From DATAOG01 sp963782885 (GTDB lineage Bacteria; Pseudomonadota; Alphaproteobacteria; Geminicoccales; Geminicoccaceae): 64,000 bases of DNA. Numbering within the stretch: position 1 is the first letter of the stretch; each line of letters opens with the position of its first letter. Shown here piece by piece: positions 49,346 to 58,852 of the stretch. A model generated the notes under the pieces. The model was not told where the DNA came from and ran no database searches. It was given only the letters and a program-made list of their open reading frames with translations. The translations under genes were made by a program, and so were the position numbers. The stretch covers positions 372,001 through 436,000 of the forward strand of contig CAWALL010000002.1 in assembly GCA_963782885.1 (NCBI GenBank), written 5' to 3'.

Positions 49346-50254
49346 GTGCCTCTCAGGCTCTTCGTCGGCATCACCGATCGCGACTGGTACGAGCTGCTGC
49401 GCCAGCTGCACGGCGTCGACGAGGTCAACTTCTGGGCGCCGGGTGGCGCCGTCTTCAAGGCGCTTCGCCCTGGCGAGCTCTTTCTCTTCAAGCTGCACGC
49501 GCCGGACCAATACATCGTTGGCGGCGGGGTCTTCGCCTATTCGAACTCGCTGCCGTGCTCGCTCGCCTGGGAGACCTTCGGCCAAACCAACGGTGCGCGC
49601 AGCGGCGCCGAGATGCGGGCCAGGATCGCGAGGCTACGCCGCGCCGACCCTCGCTCGCGCGAGGACTTCGTGATCGGCTGCCGCATTCTGACCCAGCCAT
49701 TCTTCCTCGAACGGCCCGACTGGATCCCCGTGCCATCATGGGCGCGGCAGATCGTTCAGGGGAAGACCTACTCGACGGAGGCGGCTGACGGGAGGGCCCT
49801 ATGGGAGCAGGTTGCGACCCGGCTACAGTCCAGCCAGACCACCCCTGAACTCGAACGCTTTGGCACGCCTATACTGGTTCGACCGCGCCTCGGTCAGGGT
49901 GCGTTCCGGCTCCTGGTCACCGACACTTATGGCCGACGGTGCGCGGTCACGCGGGAGCGCACCCTTCCGGCGCTCGACGCTGCGCATGTCCGACCCTATA
50001 CCGACGGCGGCATGCACGAGGTCACCAATGGGCTCCTGCTCCGGCGCGACATTCACAGTCTGTTCGACCGCGGCTACGTCACCGTGACGCCTGAGCTGCG
50101 GTTCGAGGTCAGCCGCCGCATCAAGGAAGAGTTCGAGAACGGGCGCGACTACTACGCCCTGCACGGACAGCGCGTCTGCGTGCCGGATGATATCGAGCGG
50201 CAACCCGATCGGCAGGCGCTGACCTGGCACAACGAGAACCGGTTCTTCGGCTGA
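49346..50254 (+). CDS. HNH restriction endonuclease with PUA-like N-terminal domain (COG3440)
   Basis: 302 residues from GTG 49346, chosen because GGAGGAGAACCAGG precedes it. The N-terminal half (FVGITDRDWYELLRQLHGVD, GELFLFKLHAPDQYIVGGGV, LAWETFGQTNGARSGAEMRA) is the PUA/EVE-like reader of predicted restriction enzymes. The C-terminal HNH has RCAVTRERTLPALDAAHVRP, HEVTNGLLLRRDIHSLFDRG. Enzymes of this kind (McrA-like) cut modified DNA. It sits 7 bases before a second HNH gene, so the two form an operon. Confidence 0.85.
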   Translation: MPLRLFVGITDRDWYELLRQLHGVDEVNFWAPGGAVFKALRPGELFLFKLHAPDQYIVGGGVFAYSNSLPCSLAWETFGQTNGARSGAEMRARIARLRRADPRSREDFVIGCRILTQPFFLERPDWIPVPSWARQIVQGKTYSTEAADGRALWEQVATRLQSSQTTPELERFGTPILVRPRLGQGAFRLLVTDTYGRRCAVTRERTLPALDAAHVRPYTDGGMHEVTNGLLLRRDIHSLFDRGYVTVTPELRFEVSRRIKEEFENGRDYYALHGQRVCVPDDIERQPDRQALTWHNENRFFG

Positions 50255-50261
50255 GTGATCG

Positions 50262-51038
50262 ATGGCGCTTTCCGATCTGACCGATCGTTCCGCGGTGCTT
50301 CAGGCGATCGCCGAATTCGACGCTCTTGGCCGAGAGGCGTTCCTGCAGCGCTATGGCTTTGGGCCCGCCCGCCGCTTCTATCTGCGCCACGAGAACAGGC
50401 TCTACGATAGCAAGGCCGTCGTCGGAGCCGCGCACGGTTTCCAGCATCCGGCCGTCGGACCGCTCCGCGCGGTCGACTTCAGCGGCGGCGATGCCACCGT
50501 TCGGCGCAAACTGGAGAGCCTGGGGTTCACGGTCGAGGTGACCGACGCGCCGGAGACCCGGCCGAGATCGGACGTGCAGACCGATCTCGAGCAAGCTGTC
50601 CAGGCCGAGCTGGAGGACAGCGGCGCCTTCTCCCCGTCGGATGTGACCGATGCTCGCCGCAAGACGATGGCTGCGATCGTCCAGCGTCGAGGGCAGAGGG
50701 CCTTTCGCGAAGCACTCATGCGGGCGTACGGCGGCCGTTGCGCGGTCACGGGGTGCACCATCCGCGAAATCCTCGAGGCGGCGCACATCTACCCATACCG
50801 AGGCGACGCCACCAACCACGTGACCAACGGACTGCTGTTGCGCTCCGATCTCCACACGCTGTTCGACTGCGGTCTCATTGCAATCGAAGAGGCGGAGTTC
50901 AAGGTGCTGCTCGCAAAGGGGCTCGGTCGCTCGGAGTACGAGCGCTATCGCGGCAGGCTCCTGCGGCTGCCTGACAATCCGTCATTCCGCCCGAGCGCAG
51001 ATGCTCTTCGTCAGCATCGCGAGCAATCCGCGCTCTAG
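50262..51038 (+). CDS. HNH endonuclease with ScoMcrA-like N-terminal head domain
   Basis: 258 residues. The N-terminal domain LSDLTDRSAVLQAIAEFDAL, AFLQRYGFGPARRFYLRHEN, RLYDSKAVVGAAHGFQHPAV matches the ScoMcrA-like head. The HNH reads GGRCAVTGCTIREILEAAHI then DATNHVTNGLLLRSDLHTLF DCG. ScoMcrA is a type IV restriction enzyme against phosphorothioated or methylated DNA, but this protein lacks its SRA and sulfur-binding domains. With the previous gene it makes a putative restriction pair against modified phage DNA. Confidence 0.85.
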   Translation: MALSDLTDRSAVLQAIAEFDALGREAFLQRYGFGPARRFYLRHENRLYDSKAVVGAAHGFQHPAVGPLRAVDFSGGDATVRRKLESLGFTVEVTDAPETRPRSDVQTDLEQAVQAELEDSGAFSPSDVTDARRKTMAAIVQRRGQRAFREALMRAYGGRCAVTGCTIREILEAAHIYPYRGDATNHVTNGLLLRSDLHTLFDCGLIAIEEAEFKVLLAKGLGRSEYERYRGRLLRLPDNPSFRPSADALRQHREQSAL

Positions 51039-51198
51039 CAGTAGAAGCGTCGAGTAGAGCCAACCCAGAGACCTTCGCTAGGCTGCTTTTGTTTTCGCTC
51101 TGCTTCGCTAAGCGCTTGTTACTCCTGGACTTATTCTGATTCGATGCTACTTTGGCAGCCAGGTGAACAGTCTCGAACCGTCTTTTTGATCGCCTGCC

Positions 51199-51408
51199 AT
51201 GCCGAACGGCTTTCGCTCCACCCCTATGGGCCCTGCCGAGCGCCTCGACGAGGTGGCGCGCCTGCTGGCGCTCGGCTTCCTCCGGCTACGCGCTCGGCGC
51301 CAGGAGGAAAAAGCCAATGATCCGAACCACTTGAGAGAGTTTGGACTGGACTTCGGCACCGAAGGAAGCGTGTGTGACACCGACACTCACGCCGACAGAG
51401 AGCGCTGA
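51199..51408 (+). CDS. Small protein of the DUF2924-recombinase cassette
   Basis: 69 residues (MPNGFRSTPMGPAERLDEVA). GPAERLDEVARLLALGFLRL RAR is the recurrent motif of a short ORF that often precedes DUF2924 and a serine recombinase in alphaproteobacteria. The tail LDFGTEGSVCDTDTHADRER also recurs in that context. Its stop overlaps the DUF2924 start by one base. The role is unknown. Confidence 0.68.
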   Translation: MPNGFRSTPMGPAERLDEVARLLALGFLRLRARRQEEKANDPNHLREFGLDFGTEGSVCDTDTHADRER

Positions 51409-51869
51409 TGACCACCACCTCGCCGGTCCTGAAGCAGATCACCGGCCTGCCGAAACTCAGCCACGCCGACCTCAAGGCGCTCTGGCGCGAGTACTTTGGC
51501 GCCGAGCCACCGGCCTACCGGCGCGGGTTCTTGGTCCGCGGCCTGGCGCATCGGCTTCAGGAGCTGACCTACGGCGGGCTGAAGCCGGGCTACCAGGTGC
51601 GACTCGACGCCATGATTGCCGGGACCGAGAAGCCGAACGGCGCTTGTCGCCCCGGGCGACGCGCGCGCCAGGAGGTCAACCTGCTCGAGGGCACCAAGCT
51701 GCTCCGCGATTGGCGCGGCGTGATGCACGAGGTGACAGTCATCGAAGGCGGCTACGAGCACCAGGGCAAGCGCTACCGCAGCCTGTCGGCGGTCGCCCGC
51801 GCGATCACCGGTACCCAGTGGTCAGGGCCGCTGTTCTTCGGCCTCCGCAAAACCAGGAGCAGCGCATGA
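51408..51869 (+). CDS. DUF2924-family protein
   Basis: 153 residues. VLKQITGLPKLSHADLKALW, AYRRGFLVRGLAHRLQELTY and the C-terminal LLRDWRGVMHEVTVIEGGYE then YRSLSAVARAITGTQWSGPL FFGL are exact DUF2924 landmarks. It is the usual upstream partner of large serine recombinases in alphaproteobacteria, often phage- or GI-borne, and overlaps the recombinase start (ATGA). It may bind DNA in recombination; not established. Confidence 0.92.
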   Translation: MTTTSPVLKQITGLPKLSHADLKALWREYFGAEPPAYRRGFLVRGLAHRLQELTYGGLKPGYQVRLDAMIAGTEKPNGACRPGRRARQEVNLLEGTKLLRDWRGVMHEVTVIEGGYEHQGKRYRSLSAVARAITGTQWSGPLFFGLRKTRSSA

Positions 51870-53257
51870 GCCGGCACAGTGCGAAGCCCAAGGTCCGGTG
51901 CGCGATCTATTGCAGGAAAAGCTCCGAAGAGGGTCTGGAGCAGAGCTTCAACAGCCTGGATGCCCAGCGCGAGGCCTGTGCAGCGTACATCGACAGCCAG
52001 CGCCATGAGGGCTGGCTCGCCCTCGACGACCGCTACGACGATGGCGGGTACAGTGGCGGTACGCTGGAGCGCCCGGCGCTGCAGCGGCTGATCCGAGACA
52101 TCGAGGCCGGCAGGGTTGACACCGTCGTCTGCTACAAGATCGACCGGCTGTCCCGTTCGCTGACCGACTTTGCCAAGCTGGTCGACGTGTTCGAGCGGAA
52201 CAGCGTCACGTTCGTCTCGGTGACGCAGTCGTTCTGCACCACGACGTCGATGGGCAGGCTGACCTTGAACATCTTGCTCTCGTTCGCACAGTTTGAGCGC
52301 GAGCTCGCCGGCGAGAGGATCAGGGACAAGTTCGCCGCCAGCCGCCGCAAGGGCATCTTCATGGGTGGCCACCCGCCGCTGGGCTACGACGTCAGAGATC
52401 GCAAGCTGGTGGTGAACCCGGCCGAGGCCGAGCTCGTCCGCCTGATCTTCCGGCGCTTCCTCGACCTCGGATCGGCCCTTTCGCTAATCCGAGAGCTGAA
52501 CGCCCAGGGCTACCGAACCAAGTCCTGGACCACACAGGCGGGCACCTTCCGCGAGGGGCGGCCGTTCGATAAGGGCACGCTGTACAAGATCCTGCGCAAC
52601 CGCACCTATGTCGGCGAGGCCGTGCACAAGGATAGGAGCTACCCGGGCGAGCACGAGCCGATCGTCGACCGTGCGACCTGGGATCGGGTCCACGAGGTCC
52701 TGGCCTCCAACGCGAGGCGTCGGGGCAACGAAGCACGGGCCAGAACGCCGGCACCGCTCCGCGGTCTGATGCGCTGCACGCACTGCGGCACGGCAATGAC
52801 GCCGACCCACACGCGCCGGCGCGGTCGGCTCTATCGCTACTACATCTGCCTCGGCGCCAGCCGCAGGGGCCACGACACCTGCCCGGTGCGCTCGATCGCT
52901 GCCAGCGAGGTGGAGGGGCTGGTGCTGGGTCAGGTCCGGCGGTTGCTCGCATCCCCGGAGGTGGTGGCCCGGACGATCACGGCGGTCCACCGAGAGAACG
53001 GTGGGGCCGAGAACGCCGCGCTCGAGGAGGCAGAGGTGATCGAGGCGCTTGGCGCGCTCGAGCCGGTCTGGGACGAGCTCTACCCGGCCGAGCAGGCGCG
53101 CATCTTGCGGCTCCTGATCGAGCGGATCGACGTCGCGCCCGACGGCATCTGCGTCACGCTGCGTGCCGCCGGGATCCGGAGCTTGGTCGCGGAGCTGGCG
53201 GACCAGGATGCGCCCGCCCCGGCCGCGTCCGAACCCCTGCTGGAGGCCGCAGAGTGA
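51866..53257 (+). CDS. Large serine recombinase
   Basis: 463 residues from ATG 51866; the longer upstream frame is non-coding. The resolvase domain has AIYCRKSSEEGLEQSFNSLD (nucleophile Ser about 17), DDGGYSGGTLERPALQRLIR and VVCYKIDRLSRSLTDFAKLV. The recombinase domain follows, then a zinc ribbon (LMRCTHCGTAMTPTHTRRRG, YYICLGASRRGHDTCPVRSI) and a C-terminal helix (EQARILRLLIERIDVAPDGI). It is the probable integrase of the prophage or its accessory cassette. Attachment sites were not identified. Confidence 0.93.
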   Translation: MSRHSAKPKVRCAIYCRKSSEEGLEQSFNSLDAQREACAAYIDSQRHEGWLALDDRYDDGGYSGGTLERPALQRLIRDIEAGRVDTVVCYKIDRLSRSLTDFAKLVDVFERNSVTFVSVTQSFCTTTSMGRLTLNILLSFAQFERELAGERIRDKFAASRRKGIFMGGHPPLGYDVRDRKLVVNPAEAELVRLIFRRFLDLGSALSLIRELNAQGYRTKSWTTQAGTFREGRPFDKGTLYKILRNRTYVGEAVHKDRSYPGEHEPIVDRATWDRVHEVLASNARRRGNEARARTPAPLRGLMRCTHCGTAMTPTHTRRRGRLYRYYICLGASRRGHDTCPVRSIAASEVEGLVLGQVRRLLASPEVVARTITAVHRENGGAENAALEEAEVIEALGALEPVWDELYPAEQARILRLLIERIDVAPDGICVTLRAAGIRSLVAELADQDAPAPAASEPLLEAAE

Positions 53258-53709
53258 TGACCGAGCGCACGAGCCACGACATCGAGACGCTGACCATCCG
53301 CATCCCGATCCGGCTGCAGCGTCGGGGTGGCCGAAAGCTGATCATGACGCCGGAGGGCGTGGCGGCACCAGCACGGAAGCCGCGCCGCGATGAGACGCTG
53401 GTAGCGGCGCTTGTTCGTGCGCACCGCTGGCGGCGGCGGATCGAGAGCGGCCGCGCGAAGTCGGTCACCGACCTCGCCGAACAGGAGGGCGTCACGGACG
53501 CCTACGTCTGCCGGCTCCTGCCACTCACCTGCCTGGCGCCGGACATCGTGGAAACCATCCTCGACGGGCGGCAGCCGAAGGGGCTAAGGTTGGCTGAGAT
53601 GCTGGGGGACGGGCCGCTCGTGTGGGAGGAGCAGCGGGCCAGGTGGCGCATCGGGTACGCGGCGCCATGGGGCATGACCGACCTTGAGTCTGCCGGCACC
53701 TGCCGCTGA
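53254..53709 (+). CDS. Recombinase-associated small HTH protein
   Basis: 151 residues; ATG 53254 overlaps the recombinase stop, and coding sense is strongest from about 53340. ALVRAHRWRRRIESGRAKSV, TDLAEQEGVTDAYVCRLLPL and CLAPDIVETILDGRQPKGLR form a basic region, an HTH and a conserved C-terminal motif. Such genes regularly follow DUF2924-linked recombinases and are thought to act in recombination or its control. A diverged copy of its 3' half recurs at 60290-60600. Confidence 0.78.
   Translation: MMTERTSHDIETLTIRIPIRLQRRGGRKLIMTPEGVAAPARKPRRDETLVAALVRAHRWRRRIESGRAKSVTDLAEQEGVTDAYVCRLLPLTCLAPDIVETILDGRQPKGLRLAEMLGDGPLVWEEQRARWRIGYAAPWGMTDLESAGTCR
53557..53583 (+). repeat. 27-bp repeat unit 1 (inside recombinase-associated gene)
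   Basis: The unit runs ATCCTCGACGGG to GCCGAAGGGG and recurs, with one mismatch each, at 53744-53770 and 60495-60521. All three are in the same orientation. It encodes ILDGRQPKG in units 1 and 3. Repeats like this at the 3' end of a recombinase operon are worth testing as attachment-site cores. Confidence 0.65.
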
Positions 53710-53743
53710 CCTTTGCGTGGGGCCGGACATCCACCGCCATGCG

Positions 53744-53770
53744 ATCCTCGACGGGCGGGAGCCGAAGGGG
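53744..53770 (+). repeat. 27-bp repeat unit 2 (spacer after the recombinase operon)
   Basis: Differs from unit 1 at a single base (C to G in GGCAGCC/GGGAGCC). Similarity also extends upstream through GCCGGACATC, so about 50 bases of the recombinase-associated gene are repeated here. No gene is present around it. Confidence 0.6.
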
Positions 53771-53864
53771 GAAGGAGCAACTTTATTTCCGCCGATGTGA
53801 CTGCCGTGATCTGAGCCGTCCGATGGTAGGCCGTGGTGTGCCGAGATCGACCGGCGGTGCACAG

Positions 53865-54477
53865 TCAGGCGATCCGCCTATCAATGTCGTAAAGAACTCG
53901 GTCAACGCCATAGGCACCCAGCTCGATCAACCTTTCGAAGATGGCCACGCCGATTTCCCTCGTCTCGGGAAATCGCTGAAGTGTCAGCGCACATTGCATC
54001 AGGTTGTCAGCATCCGCCGCGCACCCGGTGCCGACATCAGCAATTTGCTGAGCTTTGCGGTCGACAAGAGCATCCAATATCTGTGCAATGATTCCAACGA
54101 ATGCAGCATCGAACAATAAACTCTTGAGCCTCATTACTAGGAATGTGCAGTCACTGTCCAGCGTGTGCCGTTGGCTGGCGATGGCTTGGAGCAGTAGCCT
54201 GGTAGCGTCGTCGACAGGAGGCGATTCATTAACCCGAAAGATTTCGAAAAGAGCGTCGGCGACAGGTGCGGAAGCGTCCGCGATCAGCTCGATGATCGTT
54301 GGGCTCGTGGTGCTGCGAAACTGCGCGTTACCCCACAAGTGCGCAGCGCTATAGGCCATTCCGATGCGGATATCTTCTCGCTGCACAGCCTCTTTGAGAA
54401 TTGCAAGACGCTCCGTGGTCCACGCATCCTCGGGCATCTGCGCGTAGCGCAACACGATGACCTCCCCTGCCGCTTGG
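53865..54477 (-). pseudogene. STAND NTPase, C-terminal segment cut off by IS1634
   Basis: About 200 codons that begin inside the TSD (54473-54477) and end at 53865. The helical sequence VLRYAQMPEDAWTTERLAIL, GMAYSAAHLWGNAQFRSTTS and LTLQRFPETREIGVAIFERL looks like HEAT/TPR repeats. Removing the insertion sequence and one CTTGG joins it in frame to the segment ending at 56401, reading GPQAAGEVIVLRYAQ. Alone it has only a GTG (54455) as start and is very unlikely to function. See the other two segments at 56401 and 58853. Confidence 0.85.
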
Positions 54478-56400
54478 CCGATCTTCGACAGTGGGCGGGG
54501 GAGATCGGGCGGTTTTGGCCGCCAATTGATTGATTTTGTTGAAGCGAGACCGGCGGCGGTGAAGGGATGTGCTGCTAAATAATAGCTCTAGAGAGCGCTT
54601 TTATATTGACATTTTGGCCGGTTCGTGTGCTGCTTTGCGGCATGTTCGTCCGCGAGAAGCAGATCGGCCCCTACCGCTACCTCTACCTGGTCGAGAGCGT
54701 CCGCGAGGGTGGCCGTACCAAGCAGCGGATCATCAAGAACCTCGGCCGCAAGGAAGCCGTCGACGCGAACGGCGACCTCGATCGGCTCGCCCGTTCCGCC
54801 GCCCGCATGGCGCAGCGCTCGATGGTTCTCTCGCTGCTCGACCAGGGCAGCGTGCCGGCGCTCGCTACTCACCGGATCGGACCGCCGCTCGCCTTCGAGC
54901 GGCTCTGGCGTGAGACCGGCTGCCGGGCCGTGATCGAGGGCTTGGCCGCCGAGCGCGGCTTCGGCTTCTCACTCGAACGCGCGTGTTTCCTCACCGTGCT
55001 TCACCGGCTGATGGTCTCGGGCTCGGACCGCTCGGCCGATGCCTGGCGCGAAGACTACCGGATCGACGGCACCGACGACCTCGCGCTGCACCATCTCTAC
55101 CGGGCGATGGGCTGGCTCGGCGCGGAGCTGCCGGACGCCGAGCAGACGGACCGCACGCCATTCGCCCCGCGCTGCCTCAAGGATATGGTGGAGGAGCGGC
55201 TGTTCGAAGCCCGCCGCGACCTGTTCAGCGAGCTGTCGGTGGTCTTCATGGACACCACCAGTCTCTACTTCGAGGGCGCGGGCGGCGAGACCCTCGGCCA
55301 GCGGGGCCACTCCAAGGACCACCGGCCCGACCTGATGCAGATGGTCGTCGCCGTGGTCATGGATCAACGTGGCCGGCCGCTCTGCTGCGAGATGTGGCCG
55401 GGCAACACCACCGACGTCACGGCCCTGATCCCGGTGGTCGACCGCCTGCGCCGGCGGTTCGGGATCGCTCGGGTGTGCGTGGTGGCCGATCGCGGGATGA
55501 TCAGCGCCCAGACCCTCGCCGCTCTGGAGGCGCGCGGCCTCGAGTACGTGCTCGGGGTCCGCGAACGGACCACCAAGGAGGTTCGCACCCTGGTGCTGGA
55601 CGACGACGGCCCGTTTGTCCCGCTCACCATCCCGCGCCAGAGTCGACCGGACACCGAACTCGAGGCCAAGGCGGTAACCCTCGGCGGCCGCCGCTACATC
55701 GTCTGTCGCAACCTGGCCGAGGCGGAGAAGGACGCCGCCGACCGGGAGGCGATCGTGGCCAGCCTGCGCCGAGCACTCCGGCACGGCGACAAGGCGCTGG
55801 TCGGCAACCGCGGCTACCGGCGCTTTCTGAAGGCGCCTGAGGTCGGCTTTGCGATCGACGAAGCGCGGATCGCCGAGGACGCGCGCTTCGACGGGATCTT
55901 CGTCTTACGCACCAACACCACGCTCGACCCCCTCCAGGCGATGCTGCGCTACCGCGAGCTGCAGGGGGTCGAGCAGCTGTTCCGAAGCGCCAAATCCCTG
56001 CTGGCGACCCGGCCGATCTTCCACAAACGCGACGCGACCATCCGCGGCCACGTGTTCTGTTCGTTCCTCGCCCTGGTGCTGCAGAAGGCGCTCCGCGATC
56101 GCCTGGCGGCAGCCGGCCTCGACTTCGAATGGGCCGACGTCCTGCGCGACCTGGATCGTCTCCAGGAGGTCGAGGTCGAGCAGGACGGCAAACGGTTCGT
56201 TCTCCGTACCCCGACCGCCGGCTCGGCCGGCAAGCTCTTCCAGACGCTGCGCGTCGCGCTGCCGCCGAACCTCCGCGACGCCGCCTCCCAGCCCGACGAC
56301 ACTCCCGCCGAACCCGCCCTCTTGTAGTGCTAAGCCCATTCTCGCGCGCTGTAAGCGTCTGAGAATCCGATCTTTCTCAGATCGCGGTGTCGAAGATCGG
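54478..56400 (+). mobile_element. IS1634-family insertion sequence, copy 2
   Basis: 1,923 bp with ends CCGATCTTCGACA at 54478-54490 and inverted at 56388-56400. Flanked by the 5-bp duplication CTTGG at 54473-54477 and 56401-56405. Same length and, as far as I compared, the same sequence as copy 1 at 3558-5480. It interrupts the STAND NTPase gene in the opposite orientation to that gene. Confidence 0.95.
54642..56327 (+). CDS. IS1634-family DDE transposase (copy 2)
   Basis: 561 residues, identical to the protein at 3722-5407 (MFVREKQIGPYRYLYLVES through DDTPAEPALL). The same DDE motifs apply: VVFMDTTSLYFEG, VCVVADRGMIS, and the E region YRELQGVEQLFRSAKS. It reads opposite to the disrupted STAND gene. 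Confidence 0.95.
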   Translation: MFVREKQIGPYRYLYLVESVREGGRTKQRIIKNLGRKEAVDANGDLDRLARSAARMAQRSMVLSLLDQGSVPALATHRIGPPLAFERLWRETGCRAVIEGLAAERGFGFSLERACFLTVLHRLMVSGSDRSADAWREDYRIDGTDDLALHHLYRAMGWLGAELPDAEQTDRTPFAPRCLKDMVEERLFEARRDLFSELSVVFMDTTSLYFEGAGGETLGQRGHSKDHRPDLMQMVVAVVMDQRGRPLCCEMWPGNTTDVTALIPVVDRLRRRFGIARVCVVADRGMISAQTLAALEARGLEYVLGVRERTTKEVRTLVLDDDGPFVPLTIPRQSRPDTELEAKAVTLGGRRYIVCRNLAEAEKDAADREAIVASLRRALRHGDKALVGNRGYRRFLKAPEVGFAIDEARIAEDARFDGIFVLRTNTTLDPLQAMLRYRELQGVEQLFRSAKSLLATRPIFHKRDATIRGHVFCSFLALVLQKALRDRLAAAGLDFEWADVLRDLDRLQEVEVEQDGKRFVLRTPTAGSAGKLFQTLRVALPPNLRDAASQPDDTPAEPALL

Positions 56401-58852
56401 CTTGGGGCCCCATGACCCATTGAGCGCTGCGCCAGGTGTCGAAAATGGTTGTCAGGAGGCTCGGCGGAAGCCACCAGTGCGTATGGGCGACGAGTTGGAC
56501 GCCATCCTCTGAACTCAGAAGCTCCGGATAGTGTCCCAACAAGGCCTCCATGAAGGCGACTGCTTGATCGCGGTTGGCATTGGCTAAGTACCGGAGGTCC
56601 CGGTCAAACCCACCCCAAACCCTCGGATCCTCCCGTCTCGCGAGATGACGTTCCAAAACGTGGAGCCAACCATCGGCGTCCATGTATGGGCGACAAAGAT
56701 ACCCAAGCATCAACGCCCGTAGGATCGGATAGTTAGCGCCGGGGACAATGCGGGTGCTCGTGGTCCAAAGAATGCTGGTGGGTCCGCCATCTTCAGGTTG
56801 ACTGCTGTCAGCCCGACGTTCCGCGTCCCCGAGCCAAGATTCAAGGAGCTCGCAGGTCGAACCTTCTAGGCCTTTGCGACGCAGAGCTAGCTTCTCAAGG
56901 GCCCAAGCCGCACCTTCTCGGAAGCCTTCCTGTGCAGCAAATCCACGGTCGCCCAACTCGTGGATCTTGCTGACCAGCCGATCGGGATCGAGCGCCTCAA
57001 CGCCCGAAAGCTCGTGTACTCCCCATCCTACAACCGCCCCCTGCTCCTGAGGGGCAAATCGATCAAGCAAAGCGAAACCTCGCTCGGGGCGCTTCTTGGC
57101 GAATTCCCCGAACGCTCGTGCAGCAAGAGAACGGTCTCCCCGGGACTTGCGCTTGCCAGGCTGATCAGGATCGTCATCAAGCGTCTCGAAGAATCTTATA
57201 ATGTCGCGATCATTTGCCTTGTCCATTTGATCGGCACTCATTGGGCTGCCTCGCCAAGATACCTCTACCGGGCCCATGTCCCAGTCAGGTAGTCCAGGTA
57301 GTGCTCGTTCTTCCTCCAAAAGAAGTCGACGTACCCGAGGTGAGCACCGATTCTCGGGAATTGCTCGGAGCAAGCGGAGACGATGTGCACGATTCCATCG
57401 AATGAAGTCGCGCTGTTCCTCTGCTGAGAGAGGACGATTGTTGTTCTGATAATACTGGTAGCTCACGAGAGACCTTTCAAGCTGCTGCATCTCTTGTACA
57501 CTTAAGTGCGGGCCGACCGCCGAAATGAGGCGCCGGGTCTCCGCGTGCACATCATGCATGTCACCTACGGCCAGCCGCTCCGGAGCCGCCAACAAATACG
57601 CGAGCGCTGCGTGCGAAGCTTTTTCAGCGATCTTCGTGAGGCCGCGGGCGAGAAAACGGTGAATCAAGGCTAGATCGCTGCTCTCGTTCGCTCGGACGAA
57701 GTCGCAAAAGCCATCAGCGTCGCTCTCGGCGTACGTCTCGACTGCAGACAACAGAATGGCTAGTAGGGAACACCCACTACGATCACGGGCCTTCTCAAAA
57801 TCATAGAGTAGCCCCTGCGATTCGCGATAGCCTACTACTTGCTGCGGCCATGCGAGCGCCTCTGCTGCCTTCGTCACGGTTGGCCATAGCTGATCCAAGA
57901 AAGCCTTTGGTGCCTGTCTTGCTGCGTCAGGCACTCCGTGCCAATCGTCCCCGGTGAGCAGCGTGCGGTAAGGCTTTCGAGCTGCATCCTCGCGTTTCCA
58001 TCTCCCCACCACCTGCTCCTCCTCAGGAGCACCGGGCGGAGGCGGTTCGGGAGGCTCAGGCGGATTGGCTCGAATTCGCTCGGAATCGGCGCAGACTTTA
58101 GCAGCGAGCAACTGAGCAGCCCGCACTGGCTCGATCTTTGCCGCCCGGCGCACAAGCATATGAGCTGAGTGCGGTGGTGTTTCCGGGTCGGCAAGCAAGG
58201 CAGCAGCGAGACGTGTCCAATCGTCGTCCCAAGACTGAACGTCCCAAAGGACATTGTCGAGTTCGGGCCTTCGCTCTGGCCGACCGACCCAGTGCGTATT
58301 GATGAGGTCAAAGACAGTTGCGGCGTCAAATGAGAGGGCCCTTGCGAGGAGAACGGACGTCGGTCGGCTGATTGCTGGGGACCCGCTCATGAGTGCCGGC
58401 AGCCGTGAGCGCAACCGACCCAACCAGCCTGGGCTGCCAGTCATGGCCATCAGTGCTTTGCGGCGGAGGTTTGCCCGATCCTCGCGATCGAACAGCGACA
58501 GCAGCCAGCGCGCCTCTTCATTGCGCGGCTCGTGTAGCCCACCAAGAAAGGAGATCAGCATCCAGCGCAGATGGGGCCGGAGGGCCTCCGCGTTCCAAAG
58601 GCGCCCCGCCTCCCGCACGTAGCGTCCGGGGTCTGCATCACGCAAGTATGGCAGAGCCTTCCAGAGCACTGGCCGGACCACGTGAACGGCTTCCTGGCGA
58701 GACAGTACCCAATCCGCCAAGCTGGCATGGCCACGCGCGAAATCCCGGGCACGAACAAATTCGAACATTGTCTGATGGCGGAATCCAATCCGCTTCCCAT
58801 CAGAGGTCGTGCGCAGGACCCCTGCGGCCAACAGCCGTTCGATAGCTTCACT
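56401..58852 (-). pseudogene. STAND NTPase, middle segment between nonsense codon and IS
   Basis: About 817 codons, continuing the frame of the upstream segment after the TGA at 58853-58855. It opens SEAIERLLAAGVLRTTSDGK RIGF and FRHQTMFEFVRARDFARGHA, the winged-helix that follows STAND NTPase domains. The rest is a long alpha-helical repeat array (VLWKALPYLRDADPGRYVRE, LARALSFDAATVFDLINTHW, VRRLLLEEERALPGLPDWDM) of the sort that senses ligands in STAND defence proteins. After 56401 the frame runs into the insertion sequence. Confidence 0.85.
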
